Source: CAVSRC01 sp963798195 (GTDB lineage Bacteria; Pseudomonadota; Alphaproteobacteria; Rhizobiales; Kaistiaceae). From it: a stretch of 64,000 nt of DNA. Positions 40,811 through 49,281 of the stretch are shown here, piece after piece. Numbering within the stretch: position 1 is the stretch's first letter; every line of letters begins with the position of its first letter. The notes under the pieces were generated by a model. The model made no database searches. It was not told the origin of the DNA and was given only the letters and a program-made list of their open reading frames with translations. The stretch lies in the NCBI GenBank assembly GCA_963798195.1, contig CAWCSF010000010.1:1116001-1180000 (forward strand), given 5' to 3'. The translations under genes were made by a program, and so were the position numbers.

Positions 40811-41560
40811 TCAGTCCACCTTCGTCTCGTCGCGGTACATGACCTTGTGGCGCGTCTCGCGCACCCATTCGTCGATCTGCTCGACGGTCATGTAGTTCGT
40901 CATGTCGAAGCGGTCCCAGTTCATGATCTGCGGCAGCGTCTTCTTCCAGCGCTTGTACGGCTGCTTCGCCGGCACGCCGAAGAGCATGATGTCGATGATG
41001 GCGAGATCGTCCGGCACTCCGAGCAACGGCCGCAGCGCTTCCTGGGCATCGTCCTGCCCGATCGCCGTCACCCACCAGACCTGGTATCCCAGCGCCGCCG
41101 CGGCCAGATGCGCCGACATGGTCGAAGCCGCAACGCTTTGCAGGAGAATGCGCTCTGCATTCGCGCGGTACTGCTTGTCGAGCGGGGTATCGTCCATCAG
41201 GACCGGAAACGCGCGCACGAAACGGAAATCCGCCACGACCACGACGAAGCCGGGCGCGGTCGCAAGACCACGATAGTTCGGCGTCGGGAACTTCATCTTG
41301 AGTTTGGCGCGCTTCGTCGCTTCGGCCACGAAGTAATCCGCGATTTGCTGCTTCACAGCGTCATCGGTCACGACGATGTAGTGCCAGGGTTGGGCGTTGG
41401 CGCCCGACGGTGCGTGACGCGCCGCCTCCAGCACCATCTCGAAGTGCTGTCGCGGTATCGGCACATCAGGTCGAAATGCCCGGCTGGTCATGCGGCTCCG
41501 CGCAACGTCCATCAGGGCCTCGTATCGGGTCACGTCTGGCACAAACGTATCCTTGCTCAC
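40811..41560 (-). CDS. Nitroreductase-family flavoprotein
   Basis: The 249-residue enzyme belongs to the FMN-dependent nitroreductase family, which reduces nitroaromatics, quinones or flavins using NAD(P)H. The N-terminal FMN-binding arginines (ARSRMTSRAFRPD) and the AARHAPSGANAQPWHYIVV strand are conserved. A GTG start at 41560 is well placed after GAAAGGAGG and is preferred over upstream frame extension. It is convergent with phrB and divergent from the cysteine synthase gene; the 212-base gap to that gene contains no recognisable element. The natural substrate is unknown. Confidence 0.88.
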   Translation of the reverse strand: MSKDTFVPDVTRYEALMDVARSRMTSRAFRPDVPIPRQHFEMVLEAARHAPSGANAQPWHYIVVTDDAVKQQIADYFVAEATKRAKLKMKFPTPNYRGLATAPGFVVVVADFRFVRAFPVLMDDTPLDKQYRANAERILLQSVAASTMSAHLAAAALGYQVWWVTAIGQDDAQEALRPLLGVPDDLAIIDIMLFGVPAKQPYKRWKKTLPQIMNWDRFDMTNYMTVEQIDEWVRETRHKVMYRDETKVD

Positions 41561-41772
41561 GGCATTCCTCCTTTCGGTTTTCAGCAGAATGCGAGGGATC
41601 GCCGGGTTGGGCAAACCCTCTTCCGACCGCACGAAAATCACACCGAATGACATAATTGGAGGCTTTCGTTTCGGCATCCCGGCATCCTGCGGCCCGAGTA
41701 ACCTTGAAGCAGGCGGGGCCTGCGAATAGCCTTCCGGCCAATTTCCCGTACAGCAGCGAATCTCAAGACCTC

Positions 41773-42807
41773 ATGGACGTCAAAGCTTCCGTCGTCGACG
41801 CAATCGGCAACACGCCTCTTATCCGCCTCCGCCGCGCATCCGAGATGACCGGCTGCGAGATCCTCGGCAAGGCGGAATTCATGAACCCGGGCCAGTCCGT
41901 CAAGGATCGCCCGGCGCGCCAGATGGTTCTCGAGGCCGAAAAGCGCGGCGACCTGAAGCCCGGCGGGCTGATCGTCGAGGCGACCGCCGGCAACACCGGC
42001 ATCGGCCTCGCGCTTGTCGCCGGCGCCCGCGGTTACCGCACCCTGATCGTCATTCCGGACACCCAGAGCCAGGAGAAGAAGGACGCGCTACGCCTCGCCG
42101 GGGCGACGCTGGTTGAAGTGCCGGCAAAGCCGTTCAGCGATCCCGACAACTATCAGCACATCGGCCGCCGTCTCGCCGATCAGTTGCGCGCATCGGAGCC
42201 CAACGGCGTGCTCTTCGCCGACCAGTGGAACAACCGCGACAACCGTCTCGCGCATTATCTCTCGACCGGTCCGGAGATCTGGGACCAGACCGGCGGAAAG
42301 GTCGATGCGTTCATCTGTTCGGTCGGCACCGGCGGCACTCTCGCCGGCACATCGCTGTTCTTGCGCGAGAGAAACAAGGACGTCGTCATAGGCTGCGCCG
42401 ACCCGGAAGGCGCAGCGATGTTCAGCCTGTTCTCGACGGGCAAGGCCGTCGCAAGCGAGGGCAGTTCGATCACGGAGGGCATCGGCCTCGGCCGCGAAAC
42501 GGTGATGATCGACGACATCACCGTCGACCGGCCGTACCTCATTCCGGATTCGGAGGCGATCCCGCTCGTGTTCGATTTGACCGAACACGAAGGGCTCGGC
42601 CTCGGCGGGTCGTCGGGTGTCAACATCGCCGGCGCGATCCGCCTCGCCAGGGATATCGGACCAGGGCACACGGTTGTGACGATCCTCTGCGACCTCGGCA
42701 CGCGCTACCAGTCGAAGCTGTTCAATCCGGAATTCCTTCGCTCGAAGGACCTGCCGGTGCCGGAGTGGCTGGAGCGGAAGCCGGATCTGGACATCCCCTT
42801 CGCCTGA
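41773..42807 (+). CDS. cysK: Cysteine synthase family PLP enzyme
   Basis: This 344-residue fold-type II PLP enzyme would make cysteine from O-acetylserine and sulfide. The PLP lysine is Lys44 in NPGQSVKDRPA. The substrate loop TAGNTGIGLA and the phosphate-binding GTGGTLAG are present. It is about 30 residues longer than typical CysK, with the extension at the C-terminus (LRSKDLPVPEWLERKPDLDI), a feature of a subgroup that also includes cysteine synthase-like paralogues. It is followed by alaX and sseA on the same strand, a run concerned with sulfur amino acids. Cystathionine beta-synthase activity is a less likely alternative. Confidence 0.88.
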   Translation: MDVKASVVDAIGNTPLIRLRRASEMTGCEILGKAEFMNPGQSVKDRPARQMVLEAEKRGDLKPGGLIVEATAGNTGIGLALVAGARGYRTLIVIPDTQSQEKKDALRLAGATLVEVPAKPFSDPDNYQHIGRRLADQLRASEPNGVLFADQWNNRDNRLAHYLSTGPEIWDQTGGKVDAFICSVGTGGTLAGTSLFLRERNKDVVIGCADPEGAAMFSLFSTGKAVASEGSSITEGIGLGRETVMIDDITVDRPYLIPDSEAIPLVFDLTEHEGLGLGGSSGVNIAGAIRLARDIGPGHTVVTILCDLGTRYQSKLFNPEFLRSKDLPVPEWLERKPDLDIPFA

Positions 42808-42875
42808 CGCGGGCATGTTGCCCGATGGCGCTGACGCGGTAATCTGTTCGGCCCCGAACGTTACTGGACTCCCGC

Positions 42876-43595
42876 ATGCCGACCGAACTCCTATTCCGGA
42901 CCGACGCCTACCTGCCCGAAGCGGAAGCAACCGTCGTCGCGGTGACCGACCGGCGTGGCATCATCCTCGACCGGACCGTGTTCTACGCCACCGGCGGCGG
43001 ACAACCCGGTGACGTCGGTCTGCTCCGCCGGGCAGGCGGTGAGACTGCCATCGCCACCACGGTTTACGGCGAAGACAAGACCCAGGTTGTCCACGTCCCG
43101 GGCGAAGCCGAGACGCTGCCGGAGCCCGGCGAGACGCTGACCGCTGTGCTCGACTGGGATCGGCGTCACCGCCACATGCGCATCCACACCGGCTTGCACC
43201 TGCTTTCCGTCGCCGTCCCCTTCCCGGTAACCGGCGGCTCGATCGGCGCAGACGAAGGCCGCCTCGATTTCGACATCGATGGCGACGTTCCTGCGAAGGA
43301 GGAACTCGAAGAGCGGCTGAACGCGATGATCGCGGCCAACCACCCGGTCAGCGACGAATGGATTACCGACGACGAACTCCTCGCCAATCCCGGCATGGTC
43401 AAGACGATGAAGGTGAAGCCACCCATGGGCAGCGGGCGTGTTCGGCTCGTCCGCATCGGCGACATCGATCTCCAGCCCTGCGGCGGAACCCATGTCCGGT
43501 CCACCGGCGAGATCGGCCCCCTCATCATCTCCAAGGTGGAGAGCAAGGGCCGTCAGAACCGCCGTATCCGCATCCGCTTCGCGGAGAACGCATGA
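42876..43595 (+). CDS. Alanyl-tRNA editing protein AlaX
   Basis: This 239-residue free-standing editing domain removes serine or glycine misattached to tRNA-Ala. It corresponds to the AlaRS second additional domain, with zinc ligands in HMRIHTGLHLLS (HxxxH) and QPCGGTHVRSTGEIG (CxxxH). The N-terminal part ATGGGQPGDVG is also characteristic of AlaX. The stop overlaps the sseA start (ATGA at 43592-43595), so the two are likely translated together. AlaX-M type length. It follows the cysteine synthase gene after 68 bases. Confidence 0.92.
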   Translation: MPTELLFRTDAYLPEAEATVVAVTDRRGIILDRTVFYATGGGQPGDVGLLRRAGGETAIATTVYGEDKTQVVHVPGEAETLPEPGETLTAVLDWDRRHRHMRIHTGLHLLSVAVPFPVTGGSIGADEGRLDFDIDGDVPAKEELEERLNAMIAANHPVSDEWITDDELLANPGMVKTMKVKPPMGSGRVRLVRIGDIDLQPCGGTHVRSTGEIGPLIISKVESKGRQNRRIRIRFAENA

Positions 43596-44449
43596 AGATG
43601 ATGGACCGCTCCCGCTGGCTCGTTTCCACCGAATGGCTCGCCGATCACCTTGGCGATGACAATGTCGTCGTGATCGACGGCAGCTGGCACCTGCCCGGCA
43701 GCGGTCGCGACGCGCGCGCCGAGTACGACACGGCGCACATTCCGGGCGCCGTGTTCTTCGACATCGACGCCATCGCCGATACCAGCAATCCCCTGCCCCA
43801 CATGTTGCCGACCGCCGATGTGTTTGCGGCGGCTGTCGGCAATCTCGGCATCGACGAGAAGCAGAAGATCGTCGTCTACGACAGCGTTGGGCTGTCCTCG
43901 GCGCCGCGGGTCTGGTGGACGTTCCGCATCATGGGCGCAGCCGATGTCGTAATCCTGGACGGCGGCTTGCCAAAGTGGCGGTCGGAGGGGCGGCCAGTCG
44001 ATGATCTCGTCGTTACGCGTAAGCCTCGGACATTCAAGGCACATCTCGATCCAGCGGCCGTCGTGGATATGGCCGGGGTGCGCGCTGGACTCGCGGCCAA
44101 AGCGCTTCAGGTTGTCGATGCGCGGCCCGCAGCTCGCTTTCGTGGCGAGGCGCCCGAGCCCCGAACCTGGGTCAAGACCGGCAGGATACCCGGCAGTCTC
44201 AGCGTTCCTTCATCCGAATTGATTGCTGAAGGACGGCTGAAGGATATTGATTCGCTCCGACAAGCCTTTGCCGGCGGCGGCGTCGATCTCAATGCGCCAA
44301 TCGCCACCAGCTGCGGGTCGGGGGTCAACGCGGCGACGCTGAGCCTCGCTCTCGACATGCTAGGCGTACGCAGCACGCTCTACGACGGCTCTTGGACCGA
44401 ATGGGGCGGCAGGGACGACATGCCCGTCGCCACGGGAACCGATCCCTAG
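43592..44449 (+). CDS. sseA: 3-mercaptopyruvate sulfurtransferase (rhodanese family)
   Basis: This 285-residue two-domain rhodanese has an inactive N-terminal domain (WLADHLGDDNVVVIDGSWHL, DTAHIPGAVFFDID) and an active C-terminal domain with the catalytic cysteine in TSCGSGVNAAT. A CG(S/T)GV loop is typical of mercaptopyruvate rather than thiosulfate specificity. It follows alaX with a four-base overlap and cysK further up, so sulfur transfer from cysteine-derived 3-mercaptopyruvate is consistent. The upstream GCGGAGAA acts as ribosome site. Length is normal. Confidence 0.92.
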   Translation: MKMMDRSRWLVSTEWLADHLGDDNVVVIDGSWHLPGSGRDARAEYDTAHIPGAVFFDIDAIADTSNPLPHMLPTADVFAAAVGNLGIDEKQKIVVYDSVGLSSAPRVWWTFRIMGAADVVILDGGLPKWRSEGRPVDDLVVTRKPRTFKAHLDPAAVVDMAGVRAGLAAKALQVVDARPAARFRGEAPEPRTWVKTGRIPGSLSVPSSELIAEGRLKDIDSLRQAFAGGGVDLNAPIATSCGSGVNAATLSLALDMLGVRSTLYDGSWTEWGGRDDMPVATGTDP

Positions 44450-44602
44450 TTCGGGCGTTCATCCCCAGTTCAACATGAACTCGCCTATATGCCGCCGTGC
44501 TGGTGCCCCAGCTCGACGATAGAGACGGCGTCCCGTGTTGCACATCAGCGAGGGGGACATCGCTGCGGCCCACTTTCGGGCCACAAAACTGCGAGGAATC
44601 GA

Positions 44603-46342
44603 ATGAATTCTGTCAGAACAATGCTTCTCGCGAGCGCCGCAATCGCAGTGATTGCCGGCCCGCAAACCGTCGCGGCTGCCAATTCCGGCGCGCGCCCGCT
44701 GATTCTCGCCCAGGCCGACGTCCCCGAGGCGGTCACCGCGGCACAGGCGAAGGTGCAAGAAGCCCGCGCCGCGCTGCGCAAAGCCATGGCCGATGGCCAA
44801 GGCGTCGAGGAAGCGCGCCAGGCGCTGGGCGCCGCCGTGCAGGAGTTGAACGACGCCCGCGTTGCGGCCGGCCTTAAGCCGGTTGCCGCCCCGGACATCA
44901 ACACCGCGGAGCAACCTGCCAAAGGCAAAAAGCCACCTGCGCAGGCCGAAGCGCCGCCTGCCGCCGGAGAGAAGCCTCCTGCCGCCGCCGAAGCGCCGCC
45001 GCCTGCCGACGCGCCCAAGCCGCCGGCTGCTGCCGAGGCCCCGCCCCCGGCCGAGAAGCAGGCGCCCGCAGCGGCTGAAGCACCGCCGCCCGCTGACAAG
45101 CAGGCGCCTGCAGCCGCTGAAGCACCGCCGCCCGCTGACAAGCAGGCGCCCGCAGCCGCTGAAGCACCGCCGGCCCCTGGGCAAAAAGCCCCGGCCACTG
45201 CCGGCAATCCGCCGGCTCCGCGAAAGAAGCCCATGGGCCCGGCCAATGCAGAAGCGCCGCCGCCGCCCGAGAAGCCAGCCGCGCCTGCCGCGGCGGAGGC
45301 CCCTCCTGCGCCCAACAGCCCGCCAGCCGCACAGGCTCAGGGCCAGCAGCCTAAATTCGATCCTTCACAATTGAAGAAGCCGCACCCCCGCTTCGGCGAA
45401 GGGCCGAAAACCGAAGAAAAGGTTCAGTTGCCCAAGGATGAAGCCGCCATTCCCAAGGGCGGTGAGATCCAGGCCGGCGCCGGTCGCGTCATCGTCAAGG
45501 AAGACGACGGCCAGGTCACCGTCCGCCATGACGACTCGGATCGGTTTCGGCGTCAGGGCGGTAATGTCGACGTCCAGCGCGGCCGCGATGGCACCACGAC
45601 CACGACCGTCACACGTCCGGACGGCACGCAGGTCGTGACCATTAAGGATCGCGACGGCGATATCCTGCAACGCTACCGGAAGAACCGGAACGGCAGCATC
45701 GAAGTGCTGATTGGCGACGCCGATCCGCAGCGCGGTGGCCGTCGTCCGCCTCCGCCGCCGAAGCCGCAGGGCCCGTCGATCACGTTCGACTTCCACAACA
45801 AGTTGCCGCCGCTTCGCCTCCAGATTCCACAAAACCAGTACATCGTGGAGAGCAGCCGCGCGTCGCGTCAGCAGCTTGAGCAGACCTTCATGGCCCCGCC
45901 GGTGGAGAACGTGGAACGGGCGTACACGCTGGAGGAAATCAGGCGCAGCGACCGCCTGCGCGAGAAGGTGCGCCGCGTCGATTTCGACACGGTGACGTTC
46001 GAATTCGGCAGTGCCGTGCTTCCCGACGACCAGATTCCGCAGGTGCAGAAGGTCGGAGAAGCGATGCGCGCAGTCCTCGATAAGGATCCCGATCAGGTCT
46101 TCCTGATCGAGGGCCACACCGACGCGGTCGGATCGGATCTCGCCAACCTGGCTCTGTCCGACCGGCGCGCCGAGACGGTCGCCGAGATACTGACGTACTA
46201 CTTCAACATTCCCCCCGAGAATCTCGTAACCCAGGGGTATGGCGAACAGTACCTGAAGGTGCCAACGGCCGGGCCGGAACGCGAAAACCGCCGCGTGGCG
46301 TTCCGCAACATCACGCCTCTGATGCAGGTCGGCGCCCGATAA
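44603..46342 (+). CDS. OmpA-family outer-membrane/periplasmic protein with Pro/Ala-rich repeats
   Basis: The 579-residue exported protein has a signal peptide (MNSVRTMLLASAAIAVIAGP). A short helical region (EAVTAAQAKVQEARAALRKA) follows, then a long low-complexity Pro/Ala/Glu region (about 110-250), a basic/acidic middle part with GQVTVRHDD-type strands, and a C-terminal OmpA domain (about 460-570). The OmpA domain contains FEFGSAVLPDD, IEGHTDAVGSDLANLALSDR and TQGYGEQYLKV, which bind peptidoglycan. The Pro-rich arm probably spans the periplasm. GAGGAA precedes the ATG. It ends at a strong terminator. A beta-barrel domain is not present. Confidence 0.88.
   Translation: MNSVRTMLLASAAIAVIAGPQTVAAANSGARPLILAQADVPEAVTAAQAKVQEARAALRKAMADGQGVEEARQALGAAVQELNDARVAAGLKPVAAPDINTAEQPAKGKKPPAQAEAPPAAGEKPPAAAEAPPPADAPKPPAAAEAPPPAEKQAPAAAEAPPPADKQAPAAAEAPPPADKQAPAAAEAPPAPGQKAPATAGNPPAPRKKPMGPANAEAPPPPEKPAAPAAAEAPPAPNSPPAAQAQGQQPKFDPSQLKKPHPRFGEGPKTEEKVQLPKDEAAIPKGGEIQAGAGRVIVKEDDGQVTVRHDDSDRFRRQGGNVDVQRGRDGTTTTTVTRPDGTQVVTIKDRDGDILQRYRKNRNGSIEVLIGDADPQRGGRRPPPPPKPQGPSITFDFHNKLPPLRLQIPQNQYIVESSRASRQQLEQTFMAPPVENVERAYTLEEIRRSDRLREKVRRVDFDTVTFEFGSAVLPDDQIPQVQKVGEAMRAVLDKDPDQVFLIEGHTDAVGSDLANLALSDRRAETVAEILTYYFNIPPENLVTQGYGEQYLKVPTAGPERENRRVAFRNITPLMQVGAR
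45047..45172 (+). repeat. Three tandem 42-bp repeats inside the OmpA-family gene
   Basis: Three units (45047-45088, 45089-45130, 45131-45172) encode the 14-residue unit PA(E/D)KQAPAAAEAPP. Units 2 and 3 differ at a single base; unit 1 differs more. They keep frame, so unit number could vary by slippage without breaking the protein. Confidence 0.9.
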
Positions 46343-46363
46343 GCCAATTCACGCTAGAAGTAA

Positions 46364-46396
46364 GGGCGCGTCGCAAGACGCGCCCTTTTTCTTTTT
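46364..46396 (+). terminator. Rho-independent terminator between the OmpA-family gene and tspO
   Basis: A nine-bp perfect stem GGGCGCGTC/GACGCGCCC with GCAA tetraloop is followed by TTTTTCTTTTT. The tspO ribosome site (GAGGAG) begins directly after it. Confidence 0.92.
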
Positions 46397-46411
46397 GAGG
46401 AGCAAGCAAAA

Positions 46412-46906
46412 ATGGACCTCTCGTCAGTCGCCGCGCTTGCCGCATTCCTGGTGGCGTGCTTCGCAGCAGCGTCGATGGGCGCTTTCTTCCGCCCGGGTGC
46501 TTGGTACGAAGGCCTTGCCAAACCATCATGGCGGCCGCCGAACCGCCTCTTCGCGCCGGTCTGGACCATCCTCTACATCATGATCGCCATATCCGGCTGG
46601 CTGGTCTGGATGCGGGCAGGATTTGCCGGCGCGGCCCTGCCGCTCGGCGTCTACGCGCTCCAGATCTTGCTCAATGCTCTATGGACACCGCTGTTTTTCG
46701 GCTTGAGGCGGCCGGATCTGGGCATGGTCGGGATCGTATCGCTGTGGCTGTCGATCGTGGCGACGATCGCGCTGTTCATGCCGATAAGCGGATGGGCGGC
46801 AATCCTGCTTCTGCCCTATCTCGCCTGGGTCAGCTTCGCCAGCGCCCTCAATTTCGCGATCTGGCGGCTCAACCCGGCGCAATCACAGCGAACAGCAACC
46901 GGCTGA
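46412..46906 (+). CDS. tspO: TspO/MBR family tryptophan-rich sensory protein
   Basis: This 164-residue protein has five membrane helices and the family hallmarks FFRPGAWYEGLAKPSWRPPN, ALWTPLFFGLRRPDLG and a Trp/Asn-rich last helix. TspO proteins bind porphyrins and cholesterol-like ligands and, in Rhodobacter, modulate tetrapyrrole-dependent gene control. GAGGAG lies ten bases before the ATG. The gene begins only 16 bases after the terminator of the preceding gene, so its expression needs read-through or a promoter overlapping that terminator. It converges with aapP, 14 bases apart. Confidence 0.93.
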   Translation: MDLSSVAALAAFLVACFAAASMGAFFRPGAWYEGLAKPSWRPPNRLFAPVWTILYIMIAISGWLVWMRAGFAGAALPLGVYALQILLNALWTPLFFGLRRPDLGMVGIVSLWLSIVATIALFMPISGWAAILLLPYLAWVSFASALNFAIWRLNPAQSQRTATG

Positions 46907-46920
46907 CGCGCTTGCCAGCC

Positions 46921-47712
46921 TCAGTGCAGGATCTGGCTGAGGAAGAGTTTCGTCCGCTCATGCTGCGGATTGGTGAAGAACGGCTCCGGCGCGTTCTGCT
47001 CGATGATCTGCCCGGCATCCATGAAGATGACGCGGTTGGCGACCTGCCGCGCGAAGCCCATCTCGTGGGTCACGACGATCATGGTCATGCCTTCCTCGGC
47101 GAGGTCCACCATCACGTCGAGCACTTCCTTGATCATTTCCGGATCGAGGGCCGAGGTCGGCTCATCGAACAGCATGATGCGCGGGTTCATGCAGAGCGAC
47201 CGCGCGATCGCCACGCGCTGCTGTTGACCGCCCGAAAGCTGACCGGGGTATTTGCTGGCCTGCTCCGGAATCTTGACGCGCGTCAGGTAGTTCATTGCCA
47301 CCTCTTCCGCTTCCTTCTTGGGCATGCGGCGCACCCAGATCGGAGCGAGCGTACAATTCTCGAGGATGGTGAGATGCGGAAACAGGTTGAAATGCTGGAA
47401 GACCATGCCGACTTCGCGACGTATCTCGTCGATCCGCTTGATGTCGTTCGTGAGCTCGATCCCGTCGACGACGATCTTGCCCTTCTGATGCTCCTCGAGC
47501 CGATTGACGCAGCGGATCATGGTCGACTTGCCAGAACCGGACGGACCGCACACGACGATGCGCTCGCCGCGCATGACCTTCAGGTTGATGTTCCTCAAGA
47601 CGTGAAAATCGCCGTACCACTTGTTCATGTCGGCGATTTCGATGGCGACCTCGGTTTCGGAGACCTCCATCTTGCCCCGTACTGGGGCCTCGGCGGTGGC
47701 GGTGTCGGTCAT
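46921..47712 (-). CDS. aapP: General L-amino acid ABC transporter ATP-binding protein AapP
   Basis: This 263-residue PAAT-family ATPase has Walker A CGPSGSGKSTMIRC, signature LSGGQQQRVAIARSL, Walker B IMLFDEPTSALDPEM and H-loop VVTHEMGFA. It drives the general amino-acid permease first described in Rhizobium. It is last in aapJ-aapQ-aapM-aapP, 15 bases after aapM. Length and motifs are standard. The N-terminus carries an extra ~25 residues before the ABC fold, commonly seen in this subgroup. Confidence 0.96.
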   Translation of the reverse strand: MTDTATAEAPVRGKMEVSETEVAIEIADMNKWYGDFHVLRNINLKVMRGERIVVCGPSGSGKSTMIRCVNRLEEHQKGKIVVDGIELTNDIKRIDEIRREVGMVFQHFNLFPHLTILENCTLAPIWVRRMPKKEAEEVAMNYLTRVKIPEQASKYPGQLSGGQQQRVAIARSLCMNPRIMLFDEPTSALDPEMIKEVLDVMVDLAEEGMTMIVVTHEMGFARQVANRVIFMDAGQIIEQNAPEPFFTNPQHERTKLFLSQILH

Positions 47713-47727
47713 CGGGACGGCCCTTTC

Positions 47728-49278
47728 CTAGCGCCGGTAGCCGGTATTGAGCCGGCGTTCGGTGTAGATCGAATATCGCGACATTCCAAAACAGAAGATC
47801 CAGAACACGAAGGCGGCAAACACGTAGCCGGTCGCCGGCGTCTTCGATGAGGCCCAGTCGGAGTCCGTGAAGTTGAGCTGGACGATACCTAGCAGGTCGA
47901 AAAGCCCGATGATCAGCACGAGGCTGGTATCCTTGAACAGGCTGATGAAGCTGTTGACGATGCCCGGGATGACGATCTTCAGCGCCTGAGGCAGCACGAT
48001 CATCGTCATCATCTGGCGGTAGTTGAGGCCAAGCGCCATGGCGCCCTCGTACTGGCCCTTGGGGATCGCCTGAAGGCCGCCACGCACAGTCTCGGCCATA
48101 TAGGCCGAGGTGAACAGCGCGACGCCGATGAGCGCCCGCAGCAGCTTGTCGAAGTTGACCCCCGGCGGCAGGAACACGGGAAGCATGACGCTCGACATGA
48201 ACAGCACCGTGATCAGCGGCACGCCACGCCAGAACTCGATGAACGCGATAGAGCAGAATTTGACCACCGGCAGCTTTGACCGGCGGCCGAGTGCCAGCAA
48301 AACGCCAAGCGGCAGCGACGTGACCATGCCGACGATGGCCACCACCAGCGTCACCAGCAGGCCGCCCCAAAGCTGTGTCTCGACGTAGGACAAGCCGAAG
48401 TCGAGGGTCAGAACCAGGACGATGACGAACAGGCCGACGACCAGCGCCCAGGTCGTGACGAGCGTTCCGCTCCCCGGCCGTTCAGGCGATGACATGACGG
48501 CAATCAATCCCGCCACGGCGGCAACCACCGCGCCGATCGCAACCATCATTGTGAAGATCGAATAGGACCCTCCAATGAGTTTGATCGGCGCAGCATCGAC
48601 GGCGAACGAGGCAACCACGAATACCAGCGTCACCGCGACGGCGATGGTTGCAATGCGCCCGGCGCGCGAAGACGTCAGCGCGCCGGCGACAAGCCCGGTT
48701 ATCAGGCAGCCGATGACAGCGAGCGCAAAGACGAAACCGGTGGGAAATGTGAAGTTGCCGCCGGTCAGCAGAATAAGCGCGGCGATGGGGAAGATCAGCA
48801 GCAGGTAGATGCCGTTCTCGCGTTTGAACGGCACCGACGGAATCGCCATCGGTATCAGCCCGGCGACCAGAAGGATGCCGGTGAGATTGACCCGCCAGCG
48901 TTCATCGATCGGATAGCGCCCGTACATGAACTGGGCAAATTTCGCTTCCACGAAAGCCCAGCACGCCCCGGTCCCCGGCGCGATGCACGCCTCGCGGCCA
49001 TCGCCCACCCACACGGCGTCGATGAACGCCCAGCGAATGATCGGCGGCACAATCCAGACCACGAGCAGAATTCCCAGAAGCGTCAGGATCGTGTTCGTGA
49101 CCGAGGAAAACAGGTTGGCCCGCATCCACCCGACAGCACCGACCTCGCCTCGCGGCGGCACCAGAACCGGCTCTTCTTCGCGACGTATGTAGGCAAGCTG
49201 ACGCGCACTTGATGCCTCGACCTCCGCCCCGGGCATGTGTTGGCGGTAAGGCGTGCGGGTTTCCACGTCGTCTGTCAT
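47728..49278 (-). CDS. aapM: General L-amino acid ABC transporter permease AapM, enlarged
   Basis: This 516-residue PAAT permease carries the AapM N-terminal extension (WAFVEAKFAQFMYGRYPIDE, about 107-126) and, at the C-terminal end, the permease domain with YVETQLWGGLLVTLVV and the EAA-like loop QYEGAMALGLNYRQMMTMIV. Typical AapM proteins have about 385-400 residues. The excess is a hydrophobic block at about residues 177-293, predicted as four extra helices between the conserved N-terminal part and the permease domain. The rest is standard. It overlaps neither neighbour: three bases from aapQ, 15 from aapP. The frame is continuous, so the block is not a simple frameshift. Confidence 0.93.
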   Translation of the reverse strand: MTDDVETRTPYRQHMPGAEVEASSARQLAYIRREEEPVLVPPRGEVGAVGWMRANLFSSVTNTILTLLGILLVVWIVPPIIRWAFIDAVWVGDGREACIAPGTGACWAFVEAKFAQFMYGRYPIDERWRVNLTGILLVAGLIPMAIPSVPFKRENGIYLLLIFPIAALILLTGGNFTFPTGFVFALAVIGCLITGLVAGALTSSRAGRIATIAVAVTLVFVVASFAVDAAPIKLIGGSYSIFTMMVAIGAVVAAVAGLIAVMSSPERPGSGTLVTTWALVVGLFVIVLVLTLDFGLSYVETQLWGGLLVTLVVAIVGMVTSLPLGVLLALGRRSKLPVVKFCSIAFIEFWRGVPLITVLFMSSVMLPVFLPPGVNFDKLLRALIGVALFTSAYMAETVRGGLQAIPKGQYEGAMALGLNYRQMMTMIVLPQALKIVIPGIVNSFISLFKDTSLVLIIGLFDLLGIVQLNFTDSDWASSKTPATGYVFAAFVFWIFCFGMSRYSIYTERRLNTGYRR

Positions 49279-49281
49279 CGC

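Noticed and set aside
45047..45172. CRISPR-like repeats
   Set aside because: Repeats are directly adjacent without spacers and lie in frame within a coding region.
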